Part shown: positions 36,486 to 47,027 of the stretch, piece after piece
How positions within the stretch are numbered: the first letter of the stretch is position 1
Layout: each line of letters starts with the position of its first letter
Assembly: GCA_026708685.1 (NCBI GenBank)
Contig: JAPOUL010000032.1
Span: 1 to 59,787, forward strand
Source: Bacteroidota bacterium
GTDB lineage: Bacteria; Bacteroidota; Rhodothermia; Rhodothermales; Bin80
Reading direction: 5' to 3'
Length of the DNA stretch: 59,787 nt
Made by a program: the position numbers and the translations under genes
The notes under the pieces: generated by a model
What the model was told of the DNA's origin: nothing
The model's input: the letters and a program-made list of their open reading frames with translations, nothing else
The model's database searches: none

Positions 36486-36525
36486 GGGCGAAAGCCTCAG
36501 AAATTGTAAGAATAGGCTTTCACCC
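36486..36525. repeat. Inverted repeat between convergent genes
   Basis: GGGCGAAAGCCT (36486-36497) pairs with AGGCTTTCACCC (36514-36525) with one mismatch and a 16-nt loop. It sits between the convergent acyltransferase and TPR genes, where a bidirectional terminator would be expected, but there is no clear T-run on either side. Confidence 0.45.
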
Positions 36526-36618
36526 TGAATTCACGCATCCCTGAGGGGGTATTTCAAGTGTATTTACTCAATGACTGAAATGCCCATTAAATCACAACGT
36601 AGTATGGACTGATCGGAA

Positions 36619-37419
36619 TCAGGTCTGAGACTCTAGTTCTTCAAGATTTGGGAGGAGTTCCTGTAAAACCCATCCGAATTCAGGATTGAGCTCCAAAGAA
36701 CGGACCAAGGCCTTTCGTGCCTTGACTAGATCGCCTCTATCCATGTAGATGACTCCAAGTCGTGCATATGCTGTGTCATGGCCCCATTTGGGACGGTAAG
36801 GGTGGGTAATATTTTCTTCTTCAAAAATCGCAATTGCCTGATTGATACGTTCTTCCGCACGCTCTTTATTGCCACCTGCGATTCCAGGCAAAAAATAATC
36901 CATGATTCCCTGCAATAAGATGACTCTTGGATTATTTGGTTCCAATTCAAGAGCTAATGAGATAGAGCGATTATATTTTCGTCTTAAGCCTATGATCTTG
37001 AAAGGGCGCACAGAAATTTTATGGGCGTAACTGGTTGCCAGCAAGACCCATCCATCAGCAAAACTTGGATCAATCTTGACTGCGGCTTCTAGGTGCTTAA
37101 TGCCAGTGTTGATATGATCAGCAAGATCTCGTCTTCCATTTTCAATCAGGCCTTCATCAATCATATTGGCCACAGCACTGGATGCAGTGGCTGCATAGTA
37201 GTGCGCCCAGATGGAAAGGCTATCAACTTTGGTTACCTTTTCAAAAAGAGCACGTGCTTCTAAAATTTGATCATAATCTCTCTTGTTAGAACCATCATCA
37301 AGGAGTGCCATCCCCTCAAGAAGCGTTTGACTGCTTGACTGGGCATGCGACCTTGCACTGTATAGCAGTATATTGCACAGGAATACAATAAAGAATGAAT
37401 ATATAAATCTACGATACAT
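36619..37419 (-). CDS. Secreted TPR protein
   Basis: The product has 266 residues with a signal peptide (FIYSFFIVFLCNILLYSARS, cleavage near H-A-Q). TPR-like helical pairs follow, visible as IKHLEAAVKIDPSFADGWVL, YNRSISLALELEPNNPRVIL and LVKARKALVRSLELNPEFGW. It is likely periplasmic. No partner can be assigned from the neighbours. Confidence 0.8.
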   Translation of the reverse strand: MYRRFIYSFFIVFLCNILLYSARSHAQSSSQTLLEGMALLDDGSNKRDYDQILEARALFEKVTKVDSLSIWAHYYAATASSAVANMIDEGLIENGRRDLADHINTGIKHLEAAVKIDPSFADGWVLLATSYAHKISVRPFKIIGLRRKYNRSISLALELEPNNPRVILLQGIMDYFLPGIAGGNKERAEERINQAIAIFEEENITHPYRPKWGHDTAYARLGVIYMDRGDLVKARKALVRSLELNPEFGWVLQELLPNLEELESQT

Positions 37420-37594
37420 TTTAGAGAAATTAATTCAAGCGTTTTTCAAAGTTTTCCTATTATACTCCATCAACTCGAAATGTTCAGAACCCAATGCGAT
37501 TCATGCGTTTGATTTCACGGTTTACAGTGCTAACAGATGGATGAGATGTTCTATTTGGTCAAAATCATTCTAATGTGATTCGGTAGTTGTATCC

Positions 37595-39223
37595 CTATAA
37601 TGATACTCCTCGCTTCCAAGGGATAAAATCATGTTGTCCCATGCGAACCGCAGCAGGAATATAATTTCCATTGGCAACAGCAAGGATTAAGTCAAGAAGT
37701 TGAGATCCAACGGATTCAATCGTTTCATGTCCTTCAATGATGGTTCCAGCATTAAAATCAATCAGGTCAGAGAGACGCTTGGCCAGTAACGTGTTGCTGC
37801 TCACTTTAATGACCTGTGCGAGCGGATTCCCAGTAGGTGTTCCCATCCCCGTAGAAAACAGGATGATCTGAGCACCGGCTCCGGCAATGGCAGTAGTAGA
37901 TTCCACATCACCGCCGGGCGTACACAAAAGGTTGAGCCCCGCAGTCGTTGCGTATTCTGGGTAATCAAGTACAGCAGTAACGGGGGAGGTGCCTCCCTTA
38001 CGTACTGCTCCTGCACTTTTCATTGCACCGGTCAAGAGTCCATCAATGATATTTCCCGCAGACGGATTCATCTCAAAACCTGCACCAACAATATCAGCCA
38101 GTGAAGCATACGATTCCATCAGCTGTATGAAGCGGGCGGCAGTATTCAGATCAACACATCGGTCAATAATGGACTGCTCTTGACCACACAACTCTGGGAA
38201 TTCCCCTAAGATTGCACTTCCCCCTAATGCAACCAGTAGGTCCGTTGTAAATCCTATGGCTGGATTTGCAGAAATCCCACTAAACCCATCGGAGCCACCA
38301 CATTCAAGCCCAAGGGTTAACTTGCTCAGAGGAGCGGTACTACGTTGCATCTGATTGGCTTTTTCAAGTCCAGTAAAGGTGTCATTGATGGCTTGAGTAA
38401 TCAGTGCATCTGCACTTGCAAAGGACTGCTGACGGAATATATAGAGGGGTTTGTCAAAATCAGGATCACGTTTGTGCACTTCCTCCATTAGCATGGATAC
38501 CTGAGCATTTTCGCATCCTAAGCTTAGAACCGTCGCACCAAACACATTGGGATGGTGAAGGTATCCTGCCAGTAAGCCGCACAGAGTACGGGCATCCTGC
38601 GGGGTTCCACCGCATCCTAACTGATGCGTCAGAAAATGGATTCCATCCACATTTTGAAAAACGCGATCATGATTGACGGGAATCAACTGACTGTCTAAGG
38701 GCGAGGATGTATTTCGATAAGAGTGAACCAGCGAGGCAACCTGCTGGCGGTAGGTAGAATGCTGACTGTATCCCAGTTCATCTTCAAATGCACGTCGTAA
38801 AACATCAATATTCCGATTCTCACAAAATACTAGCGGAATAACGATCCAGTAGTTGGCAGTTCCAACCTGCCCATCACTGCGATGGTATCCGTCAAATGTG
38901 GCATTGAACCATTTTGAGACGTTAGGGGGTTGCCATGGTTCAGGTGTGGGTCTGTTTTCGAGATCGTATTGACCGATATCGTGAACGATATCACTTTGAT
39001 TGAGGCAATCTCCAATCTGAAGATCTCGCTGACTGCGGCCAACGGTTACCCCATACATGATGATGGGTGAATGTTTGGAAATCACTGAGGTGACGACTTT
39101 ATGACGTTGAGGAATTGGCGACTGAGTGTAACAGCCGTCTAAAAATTCCTCATCCGCTCTCAGTGTTGAAAGAGCAACGGCTACATTGTCATCGGAATGA
39201 ATCTGAAGTACACGGGCACACAT
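37595..39223 (-). CDS. uxaA: UxaA-family altronate dehydratase-like hydrolase
   Basis: The product has 542 residues from M 39223. The N-terminal SAF-like domain (about 1-95, VLQIHSDDNVAVALSTL) is fused to the large UxaA domain (FDGYHRSDGQVGTANYWIVI, LTHQLGCGG, LGLECGGSDGFSG and GNIIDGLLT). The three Cys-containing motifs fit the iron-dependent lyase fold. D-altronate dehydratase converts altronate to 2-keto-3-deoxygluconate. No uxuA, uxaB or kdgK gene is nearby, so another sugar acid is possible. Confidence 0.85.
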   Translation of the reverse strand: MCARVLQIHSDDNVAVALSTLRADEEFLDGCYTQSPIPQRHKVVTSVISKHSPIIMYGVTVGRSQRDLQIGDCLNQSDIVHDIGQYDLENRPTPEPWQPPNVSKWFNATFDGYHRSDGQVGTANYWIVIPLVFCENRNIDVLRRAFEDELGYSQHSTYRQQVASLVHSYRNTSSPLDSQLIPVNHDRVFQNVDGIHFLTHQLGCGGTPQDARTLCGLLAGYLHHPNVFGATVLSLGCENAQVSMLMEEVHKRDPDFDKPLYIFRQQSFASADALITQAINDTFTGLEKANQMQRSTAPLSKLTLGLECGGSDGFSGISANPAIGFTTDLLVALGGSAILGEFPELCGQEQSIIDRCVDLNTAARFIQLMESYASLADIVGAGFEMNPSAGNIIDGLLTGAMKSAGAVRKGGTSPVTAVLDYPEYATTAGLNLLCTPGGDVESTTAIAGAGAQIILFSTGMGTPTGNPLAQVIKVSSNTLLAKRLSDLIDFNAGTIIEGHETIESVGSQLLDLILAVANGNYIPAAVRMGQHDFIPWKRGVSL

Positions 39224-39546
39224 TGGATAGATCACTGAAGTGAGACACAAAGAATGAAAGCTCCGTTCTTCATGGTAAATGACTCAACGAAACAGTCAAT
39301 CGGGACGCGATGTAGCTTGGAGAAGAACATCAATCAACAATCTGTAACATACATGGAAGGTTAAACAAATCCCCATCTTTTCAAGGCAGGTCTTTTGCAC
39401 AAGTTTGTTGGAATAGCAGCTGAATGGATATATTTGCTTAGATTTGTAACTCAGAGACATTACTGCCATATTTTCTAACGTATGTGCACCGCTCATGTTC
39501 TTTGTACATCATGTAATGCATTCATTCACCATTTCTGATTTTCGTC
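39224..39546. other. Intergenic region upstream of the transposase
   Basis: This 323-bp gap should contain the left end of the insertion sequence. I found no convincing terminal inverted repeat or target duplication when comparing it with the sequence after the transposase. A short TCTTTTGCACAAG (about 39391-39403) vaguely resembles the small-element ends but is not a good match. Confidence 0.4.
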
Positions 39547-41277
39547 ATGTATGTTGACAAGGTTCCCAACCGCAATTCAAAGCCAACGTATCTCATCCGT
39601 GAGTCTAAACGGAACAATGGGAAGACTGACAAGACTACCCTTGCCAATATCACGAAACTTCCTCTTGAGCTGATTGAGCAAGTGAGGATTCTTCTCAAGG
39701 GAGGATTCGTTTACAAAAACTTTCAAGAGTCGATCAAGATTCAGAGCATTCAACCCCATGGACATGTCTGTGCGATAGTGGAAACCATGAAAAATCTGGG
39801 GCTTCCAGAGCTGATAGATCAGAGAAACACACGATTTCGCAGGCTCATTCTTGGCATGATGGTTCATCGCCTGTTAAAACCTTACCTTCAACCCCGAACC
39901 GAAGTGTATTTAGATCAGCAAACTGCAAAAACATCAATCAACGATTTACTTGATCTAAAAGATGTGGATGAAGATGACATTCACCGTGCAATGAATCAAC
40001 TCCTCAAACACAAGGATCGCATTGAGAGTGACTTGGCAAAACGTCATATCATAGAAGATGGATTGGTGCTGTGTGGGATGAGAGACATCAGCAGAGTAGG
40101 TGAGCAAAATGAAGATCCTATATCACTTTCCAAAAAAGGCAAGAAACGGGCGATGATAGGTCTCATCACGGATCAGGATGGTATCCCGGTGGGCATGGAT
40201 ATTGTTCAGGGTAAGTCAATGGATAAAGATACACTGAGCAGACAGTTGCATCACATGACACAATCCTCGGGATCAACGCATCTCATATTGGTTGGAGACC
40301 ACAAAATTTTGAATCATAAAAACTTAAGTGATGGTGGGATCCCCGCCGGACTGGATTGGATGGCATCCTTAAAGAAAAGCAACATCCGTGCAGTGGTGGA
40401 GCAAGAAAATATTCACAAAAACCAATTGGATCAACATGATTGTCTTACACTTCAAAGCGATCTGTACCCAGGAGAAAAATTGGTGATATGGATCAACCCA
40501 AATCGATCAACCAAGAATAAGAAACGCAAAAAACGAATGGTGCTGACAGAAAAACGGTTGGATTCTGTGATAGAATCGATACAGCGTAAAAAGAATTGTC
40601 TGATTGATAAAGATGATTTGATCGTACAGGTGTATCAGGTGCTCATTACGTACAACACGGAAAAATTCTTTCATATCAGCATTGATGACAGAGGATTGTC
40701 TTATTCTCGGAACCATAAGGCACTTGAAAGGGCTGACTTGGTAGATCGATTGTGTATCATAAGAACCTCCCGCACTGATGAGAGAGGGTCCGATGATCTG
40801 GTTGCATCTTTTTATCGGTTATCTGCATTGGAGATGGCTTTATCAAGGATCACAAAGATGCATCTCCATTCGTTACATGATATACCCAAACATTTGGTGA
40901 GAGCGAATATATTTCTGTGTACCCTAGCCTATTATGTGGAGTATCACATGCGTTGTAAATTGGCACCTCTACTGTATGAAGAAGAGGTCCCGACATGGAA
41001 ACATCCATTCCGAATGCGAGTGTCAGAAGCCATTGAATCAAGCGTAGATTTGCCGCACAATGGTGATTCCATACATGTGCCAGAAAGGATTCAAGCCATG
41101 TCCTTTGAAGGAGTAATGGAAATCCTAGAAAGCACAAATCGCTTACTTGTTCTTCCTAAAGTATGTATTGACCCAAAACCAGAGGTGATGATACCTCAAG
41201 AACTTGGCACAATTCAAACTCTTGCATTCCAGTTCTTAGAAATCAATATCCATTCAAAGACAGGTGGGGGCGGTTAA
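39547..41277 (+). mobile_element. IS1634-type transposase gene
   Basis: A complete 576-residue transposase of the IS4 superfamily. The N-terminus has the IS1634-like MYVDKVPNRNSKPTYLIRES. The first catalytic Asp is probably in HLILVGDHKILNHKNL. The C-terminal part, YRLSALEMALSRITK with the catalytic Glu and ANIFLCTLAYYVEYHMRCK, is diagnostic. No stop or frameshift interrupts it, so it may be functional. Insertion sequence ends were not identified, so coordinates cover only the gene. A small inverted-repeat element begins 46 bp downstream. Confidence 0.88.
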
Positions 41278-41322
41278 ATTCAGGCTATGAGGCTACATCA
41301 ATCTCTTGAATTGCTCATCTTT

Positions 41323-41419
41323 AAGCCGTTTGCAAACCGATCTATCCACTCAATAAAGTGCGTTTCAAGCACTCCAAAGGGATGTTTCTGGCAGAATTTG
41401 GAGGATTTACAAAAGATAT
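41323..41419. mobile_element. MITE-like element, copy D (diverged)
   Basis: The left end AAGCCGTTTGCAAACC and right end GAGGATTTACAAAAGAT are degenerate versions of the terminal inverted repeat GAGCCTTTTGCAAAACCTC seen in copies A-C. The length, 97 bp, is the same. The inside, with GTGCGTTTCAAGCACTCCA, matches copy B in reverse orientation (ATGCGTCTCAAGCACTCCA). It lies 46 bp after the transposase stop. Confidence 0.6.
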
Positions 41420-41713
41420 TTTTAACATATGGTTATCCACTTGGTTATAGGGCAAGTCGAAAATTGGAGTTTGGGTAGACTCTGAGTATATTTATGATTG
41501 GAGAAATTCCAGTAACCTCATTATCTTGTGGTAATGGTTTTGAGAAGTATAGAAAAAATTGGACTCGTATTACATTATCTGAATGGTTTTCTTGAAATGG
41601 ACATTCTTCCTTGATCAATGGAACCGTAGAGTCTATGCGGTGTACCATGCCTTCACCTTGGTTAGTGACCAATGTGTCGATTAGATTCGGATCATTGGAT
41701 CTTCATTCATTAA

Positions 41714-42070
41714 AGCGTTAATCATACGCCATTAGATGCTGTTAAAATTGCTCGCAAATTAAATTCTTCCGGCGTTGAGTGGGAGCAAGCCCAGACACAT
41801 GCCGAAGTAATCACTGATGTCGTGGAGGATGCTCTTGGAGAGGTCGCCACCAAAGAATTTGTTGATCATCGTATCTCTGAATTAAGGGCGGATTTTGCTG
41901 AACAGAGGGCACTTTTTGCAGAACTGAAAGCGGATTTTGCAGAACTAAAAGCAGATTTTGCAGAACAGAAGGCGGAAAACAAAGCTTCACAGCTGAATCA
42001 ACTGCGCTGGATCGTTGGGACCATTATTGCAATGGGAGGTCTTATCATTGCTTCCAATCTAATTCGATAA
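41714..42070 (+). pseudogene. Coiled-coil plus C-terminal helix protein, start lost
   Basis: From GTG 41822 the frame gives 82 residues. It includes the heptad-like repeat A-E-L-K-A-D-F in tandem and a C-terminal membrane helix (WIVGTIIAMGGLIIASNLI). The same frame continues upstream with clearly coding text (LDAVKIARKLNSSGVEWEQA, then QTHAEVITDVVEDALGE), as in DUF1640-like coiled-coil proteins. It reaches an in-frame TAA at 41711 without any ATG, GTG or TTG before 41822. The true start therefore seems lost, or the upstream part is frameshifted. It could still be expressed from GTG 41822. Confidence 0.6.
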
Positions 42071-42416
42071 AGGAGGGTGCTAGTCCATCACGCTTGCTTT
42101 TATCATCCTGATACAAGGAATTCAATATAGAAGATACGCCCACCGTGCACGGGAAATGTGCTCAATTCTTAAAAACCAACGATATACATGGTGAGTTTTT
42201 GAGAATGATCATTCAAGGGTCAAATCAGATTAGATTCTCTCAACCAATGATGGTGTTTTCCTGAGTGAATTGTTTGCACTGAGATAAACTCTGGGAATAT
42301 TTTGTTGACATGCATGATTGCAAGTATCAGATAGAAGATGATTCAAGAATGAATCTTTGATCTGAAAGAAGCACTTTCATCGGATGCTCATGGCAAAGTC
42401 CAGAAATTTATTCAGT
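42071..42416. other. Intergenic, convergent region
   Basis: These 346 bp lie between the coiled-coil relic and the end of the nucleotide-sugar cluster. No gene or clear terminator was seen. Confidence 0.45.
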
Positions 42417-43415
42417 TCAAGATAGCTTGGAGTAGTCGCCAACATTGAGTTGTTGAGATCTACCGATGATATGGCTGTGGGCACCGATCATAGAATCGTG
42501 CAGGATGGAATTTTGAACGACAGCAGATTCAAAGACAGTACTATGTTCAATAATTGAGTTAGTAATTTCAGCACCAGATTCAACAGATACATAAGGCCCA
42601 ATCACGGAGTTGGTGACAATGGCATCCTCGGCAATAAATACTGGTTCACGAAGGATGCAGGAAGAATGATCGGGTCTTGTCTCAGAATGGAGTTCTTGAT
42701 CAAGTAAATAACGGGTTGTGTTCCTCAAGGCATCCAGCGTACCACAGTCAAGCCAAACATTCACCAGTGCAGTTTTAAAGATCAACCCCTGCTTTAACAT
42801 GTGATCAAATGCGTCGGTTAGATAGTACTCTCCACTTGGTCCACAGATGCTTTGCTCAAAAAGAAAGGCAATCGCCGATTTAAGCTGGGCAAGATCACGA
42901 ATGTAATAGATTCCAATCAAGGCTTCATTCGATATCAATTCCGGTGGCTTCTCCACAAAAGCTGTAATCCGATCATGGTCGCGTACGGCCACTCCAAAAC
43001 GACTTGGATCATCCACTTCCTTGACCCAGGCAACGACATCACTATCGTCTAAACGATCTATTGGATCCATGTCAAATACAGTGTCAGCATACACGACAAC
43101 CCCTTCACCATCAAGATGGTCTTGTCCGCACATGACGGCATGAGCTGTACCATGGGCTTCTTCCTGAATCACATAATGAGGTTGAATTTGGTGTCTGGCA
43201 CATACCGCGTCAAGGATGTCGTACGCTTTTCGATCAAAGCCAGGCCCAAGAATAAAGATACTGTCACTGATCGTTCGGGGTAGAGTCGTAGTAAACTTTT
43301 CAATGATCCGCTCCACCATACATTGTCCGCGAACGGTTAACAGTGGCTTAGGGGTGATAGAAGACTGGGGGCGGAGTCGTTTACCATGCCCAGCCATTGG
43401 AACGATGAGTTTCAC
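42417..43415 (-). CDS. Sugar-phosphate nucleotidyltransferase with C-terminal beta-helix
   Basis: The product is 332 residues. The N-terminal NTP-transferase signature is VPMAGHGKRLRPQSSITPKP. VVYADTVFDMDPID holds a metal-binding Asp, and VWLDCGTLDAL is the family W-x-D-x-G-T motif. The C-terminus has hexapeptide repeats (V-T-N-S-V-I-G-P-Y-V-S-V-E and I-T-N-S-I-I-E-H-S-T-V-F). It activates a sugar 1-phosphate with NTP; the base and sugar are uncertain. It is the last gene of the cluster, 2 bp after the cupin-type epimerase. Confidence 0.85.
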   Translation of the reverse strand: MKLIVPMAGHGKRLRPQSSITPKPLLTVRGQCMVERIIEKFTTTLPRTISDSIFILGPGFDRKAYDILDAVCARHQIQPHYVIQEEAHGTAHAVMCGQDHLDGEGVVVYADTVFDMDPIDRLDDSDVVAWVKEVDDPSRFGVAVRDHDRITAFVEKPPELISNEALIGIYYIRDLAQLKSAIAFLFEQSICGPSGEYYLTDAFDHMLKQGLIFKTALVNVWLDCGTLDALRNTTRYLLDQELHSETRPDHSSCILREPVFIAEDAIVTNSVIGPYVSVESGAEITNSIIEHSTVFESAVVQNSILHDSMIGAHSHIIGRSQQLNVGDYSKLS

Positions 43416-43417
43416 GG

Positions 43418-43891
43418 TTAATCAAGAATTAAGTTAGGATGAGAAGATTCTTCCCATCGAATTTCATCAATGGTTTCATTTTTTCCCTGGCCTGCATAAA
43501 GCTGGTTCGGACAGTTGATGACCAGTGCATCTGAATCCCCAGTATTACGATAGGCATGAATGACACCCGGAGGGACAATTACGGTAGATGGGACATCTGC
43601 TCCAGTATCAAGAACCTGACGTATTCCATAAGTGAGTGAATCGGAGCGGTGATCCCAAAGATACAGTCTGAATGATCCACTCAGAAATGCAAACAGGTCG
43701 GTTTGATAGACATGTTCATGAGGACCACGAGTCACACCGGCATGGGTGAGAGAAACATAGGCCATCACAGGATGAAGATCACGAGCGAGTTCATCATGTC
43801 TGAATATTTCAGAAAGCCATCCTCTTTGATCGGTATATTGTGACAGGAAGGTGACAGTACAGTCATATACAGTGCCGCTAGTCCAGTTCAT
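43418..43891 (-). CDS. dTDP-4-dehydrorhamnose 3,5-epimerase family protein
   Basis: The 157-residue protein has the RmlC-type cupin. Sugar-binding stretches are QRGWLSEIFRHDEL, VTRGPHEHVYQTDLFAFLSG and VIVPPGVIHAYRN. The G-P-H-E-H form differs from the classic G-L-H-Y-Q of RmlC, so it may epimerise or bind a different nucleotide-sugar. Its start overlaps the rmlA-like stop by 4 bases. Confidence 0.8.
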   Translation of the reverse strand: MNWTSGTVYDCTVTFLSQYTDQRGWLSEIFRHDELARDLHPVMAYVSLTHAGVTRGPHEHVYQTDLFAFLSGSFRLYLWDHRSDSLTYGIRQVLDTGADVPSTVIVPPGVIHAYRNTGDSDALVINCPNQLYAGQGKNETIDEIRWEESSHPNLILD

Positions 43892-44649
43892 GGCGATGCA
43901 GAGGCTTGACCTTCAAGTGCAGGGTAGGTGAGATGGCGAGCCAGATGATTTGCCTGATGCCACCCATCCAACGTTCCAGCATCGCCCCACCATCCATCTA
44001 AAATTCCATAGGTGAGCATGCTTTGTTGGACATATGCAGAATTGAGATCGCTGACCTCATATTCTCCACGACGGCTTGGAGAGAGAGACGAGATAAAATC
44101 AAAGACCTGAGAATCATAGAAATACAAACCCGTCACCGCATACTGGCTTGGGGGAGAAGATGGTTTCTCTATGATCTCTACAATCTGATCGCCTCGAAAT
44201 CGTGGTACTCCATATTGGTCAGGGTCAGGAACCTCCTTTAGCAGGATGCGCGCACCCTCTTTTTGATTTTGAAACTGGTTGACTTCGTGGGCGATGCTGT
44301 TTCCAAGAATGTTATCCCCTAAAACAACTAAAAATGGATGGCCTCGTGCAAAATTTTCACATAGTCCAAGTGCCTGAGCAATTCCACCAGGTTCATCTTG
44401 AACCCGATAGGTTAAATCCAATCCAAGACCACTTCCACTTCCAAGGAGATTCACCACATCCCCCATATGCTCTGGGCTGGTGACGACGGCGACACGCGTG
44501 ATTCCCGTTTCGCGCAAGCGCATCAGAGGGTGATATATCATGGGATATTGACCCACTGGCAGAAGGTGTTTGTTGGTTACTTTCGTCAATGGATAAAGCC
44601 TGCTTCCAGTGCCTCCAGCCAAGACAACCCCACTTAAAGATTCACGCAT
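43888..44649 (-). CDS. Glucose-1-phosphate thymidylyltransferase-like
   Basis: RmlA-type enzyme of 253 residues. Motifs: GVVLAGGTGSRLYPLTKVTN at the N-terminus, LLPVGQYPMIYHPL, LVVLGDNILGNSI, EIIEKPSSPPSQYAVTGLYF, and WWGDAGTLDG. It makes dTDP-glucose from dTTP and glucose 1-phosphate, the entry to deoxysugars. The next steps, dTDP-glucose 4,6-dehydratase and RmlD, are not recognised in this window. Confidence 0.88.
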   Translation of the reverse strand: MRESLSGVVLAGGTGSRLYPLTKVTNKHLLPVGQYPMIYHPLMRLRETGITRVAVVTSPEHMGDVVNLLGSGSGLGLDLTYRVQDEPGGIAQALGLCENFARGHPFLVVLGDNILGNSIAHEVNQFQNQKEGARILLKEVPDPDQYGVPRFRGDQIVEIIEKPSSPPSQYAVTGLYFYDSQVFDFISSLSPSRRGEYEVSDLNSAYVQQSMLTYGILDGWWGDAGTLDGWHQANHLARHLTYPALEGQASASP

Positions 44650-44669
44650 CGTAGATCTAATGGGGCAAG

Positions 44670-45740
44670 TTAAACGGGAATGTTCAGACTTAAAATCTCC
44701 TGCTCACGCTTGAGATCATACTGGACCATTTCCTGGACCATTTCTTTAAAGGTGGTCGTTGGTTTCCATCCCAGCTCCTTACGTGCAAAGGAGGAGTTGC
44801 CCAAGAGGTGGTGTACTTCAGCAGGACGATAAAAATCTGAACTCACTTCAACAAGTGTTCGTCCTGTATTCTGGCAGTGTCCCTTTTCAGTAATGCCACG
44901 ACCCGTCCACTCAAGTGGGAGCCCTACCTCTTCAAATGCCAAAGAGCAGAGGGTTCGGACAGAGTGTGCATGACCGGTAGCTAACACATAGTCCTGGGGT
45001 TTTTCCTGTTGTAGAATCATCCAGATCCCTTCAACATAATCACGGGCATGGCCCCAGTCGCGTTTTGCGTCAAGATTCCCCAGATAGAGTTTTTGATCAA
45101 TTCCCAATTTAATTCGAGCAGCGGCACGGGTCACTTTTCTTGTTACAAATGCTTCATCACGTAAGGGGCTTTCATGATTGAACAAGACTCCATTACATGC
45201 ATACATGCCGTAGGCCTCTCTGTAATTAACCGTAATCCAGTAGGCGTAGAGTTTTGCCGCACCATAGGGGCTTCGGGGATGGAAAGGGGTACTCTCCGAT
45301 TGGGGAGACTCAGGGGCATTGCCAAAAAGCTCACTTGTAGATGCCTGATAAAAACGAATCTTGTTGGTAAGGCTAAGAATGCGGACCGCCTCCAGGAGTC
45401 TTAAAACACCAAGTGCATCCACATTCGCTGTATACTCGGGGGTGTCAAAACTGACCTGAACATGGCTTTGAGCCCCAAGGTTATAGATTTCATCAGGTTG
45501 AACTTCTTGCACAATACGGATCAGGTTGGTAGAGTCAGTCAGGTCTCCATAGTGGAGGTGAAACCGTTCCTCATGAAATTTGGGGTTCGTGAACAGGTGA
45601 TCAATACGTTGCGTATTGAAAAGGCTTGAACGACGTTTAATACCATGTACACAATAGCCCTTGTCAAGCAAGAGTTCTGAAAGGTAGGCACCATCTTGGC
45701 CGGTAACGCCGGTGATAAGAGCCGTTTTGCTTTTGGTCAT
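44670..45740 (-). CDS. gmd: GDP-mannose 4,6-dehydratase
   Basis: Short-chain dehydrogenase-type enzyme of 356 residues. It starts [20 protein letters not shown] with the NADP motif. [30 protein letters not shown], the active-site [19 protein letters not shown] (Tyr-x-x-x-Lys) and [20 protein letters not shown] are all present. It converts GDP-mannose to GDP-4-keto-6-deoxymannose, the substrate of the adjacent GDP-fucose synthase. It lies 330 bp downstream of fcl and may have its own promoter. Confidence 0.97.
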   Translation of the reverse strand: MTKSKTALITGVTGQDGAYLSELLLDKGYCVHGIKRRSSLFNTQRIDHLFTNPKFHEERFHLHYGDLTDSTNLIRIVQEVQPDEIYNLGAQSHVQVSFDTPEYTANVDALGVLRLLEAVRILSLTNKIRFYQASTSELFGNAPESPQSESTPFHPRSPYGAAKLYAYWITVNYREAYGMYACNGVLFNHESPLRDEAFVTRKVTRAAARIKLGIDQKLYLGNLDAKRDWGHARDYVEGIWMILQQEKPQDYVLATGHAHSVRTLCSLAFEEVGLPLEWTGRGITEKGHCQNTGRTLVEVSSDFYRPAEVHHLLGNSSFARKELGWKPTTTFKEMVQEMVQYDLKREQEILSLNIPV

Positions 45741-46070
45741 GAAAAGTAATTAATAGAAAAGTAAGAAACAGAGGTTCTCATCACCTGTGAGATGATGTCG
45801 TATTTAGAGTGAAAATCGTTGCAAACGAATATGCTCAGACAAAAAACACCCAGTGCTACTCGCATTGAGTACGGTTCCATACATGTATGCAAGCACTCTT
45901 GGAGGATTGCAAAATTATGCTGAGAAAACATCCATAGAATCATCTGGAATGTATACAACCGATCCAGTCGCTATAAGGAATCTGTGGACGATCAACATTG
46001 GATGAAGTCATCCAATGATAAGAATTGCTCCATAAATCTTCACTTAACTTGCCAAACATATCCAGAGCAC
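45741..46070. other. Intergenic gap inside the sugar cluster with a strong dyad
   Basis: No gene was seen between fcl and gmd. A perfect 22-bp palindrome, CATTGGATGA-AG-TCATCCAATG (45996-46017), lies about 55 bp past the fcl stop on the transcription side. Its 2-nt centre makes it more like a protein-binding dyad than a terminator. Confidence 0.5.
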
Positions 46071-47027
46071 TCAGGAATTAGACTTATACCAATCATACGT
46101 TTTTTTTATCCCTTCGCTTAGCGGGGTAGGGGATGTCCAACCCAATTGTCTCATGCGAGAAACATCCACCAGCTTGCGTGGAGTTCCATCCGGTTTTGAT
46201 GCATCAAAAGTCATTCGGCATTGGGTGCCCATGATGTTTTGTAGCGTGTCACAGAGTTCTTTGATGCTGAGATCGCTACCATATCCCACATTGAGCATGG
46301 AATCGGGAGCGACTCGTAGGATATCATCCTCGGGAGTTTTAAGGACATGCAAACACGCATCAGCCATGTCTTCACTGAAAAGAAATTCTCTTCGTGGCAT
46401 TCCAGATCCCCAAACCGAGATCTCATTTTTGCCAGATGTGTGGGCTTCGTGAAGTCTTCGCATCAAAGCAGGTAGTACATGACTGGAAGAAAGATCAAAA
46501 TTATCACCTGGCCCATATAGATTGGTTGACATTAGAGCAATAAAATCACAGTCATGCTGTTTTCGTAACGCTTGACACTGAAGCACTCCTGCAATCTTAG
46601 CAATAGCATACCACTGATTGGTCACTTCAAGTGGCCCACTCAGCAGAGAAGTTTCTTGAATGGGCTGGGGGGCTTTTCTTGGGTAAATGCAAGTACTTCC
46701 CATAAAGATTAAACGCTTGACCTTAGATGTTTTTGCTGCCTCCAAAACATTTGTCTGAATGGTGAGATTATCCACAAGAAAATCGGCTGGATACTGATCG
46801 TTTGCAAGGATGCCCCCAACGCGGGCCGCGGCAAGGATCACAAATTCTGGCTGATTCTCCTCAAAGAAATCGTAGACTGACTGTTGACATCGCAGATCCA
46901 AGTCAGAGCTGGTCTGAAGTAACAGGTTTTTGTACCCAGAGGCATGGAGATTCTTGACCAAGGCTCGTCCAAGAAGACCTGTATGACCAGCTACGTAAAT
47001 GGATGCTTTTTGGTTATGAAGGTGCAT
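46071..47027 (-). CDS. fcl: GDP-L-fucose synthase
   Basis: NADPH-dependent epimerase/reductase of 318 residues. It has [18 protein letters not shown], the signature [42 protein letters not shown] (Tyr-x-x-x-Lys) and [12 protein letters not shown]. It acts after Gmd to form GDP-L-fucose for surface glycans. Its start overlaps the end of the upstream decarboxylase-like gene by 14 bp. Confidence 0.95.
   Translation of the reverse strand: MHLHNQKASIYVAGHTGLLGRALVKNLHASGYKNLLLQTSSDLDLRCQQSVYDFFEENQPEFVILAAARVGGILANDQYPADFLVDNLTIQTNVLEAAKTSKVKRLIFMGSTCIYPRKAPQPIQETSLLSGPLEVTNQWYAIAKIAGVLQCQALRKQHDCDFIALMSTNLYGPGDNFDLSSSHVLPALMRRLHEAHTSGKNEISVWGSGMPRREFLFSEDMADACLHVLKTPEDDILRVAPDSMLNVGYGSDLSIKELCDTLQNIMGTQCRMTFDASKPDGTPRKLVDVSRMRQLGWTSPTPLSEGIKKTYDWYKSNS

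Noticed and set aside
39380..39405. Possible terminal repeat of the small elements upstream of the IS1634-type transposase
   Set aside because: TCTTTTGCACAAG matches the element end only partly and has no partner in the right orientation, so I do not call the elements the ends of this IS.
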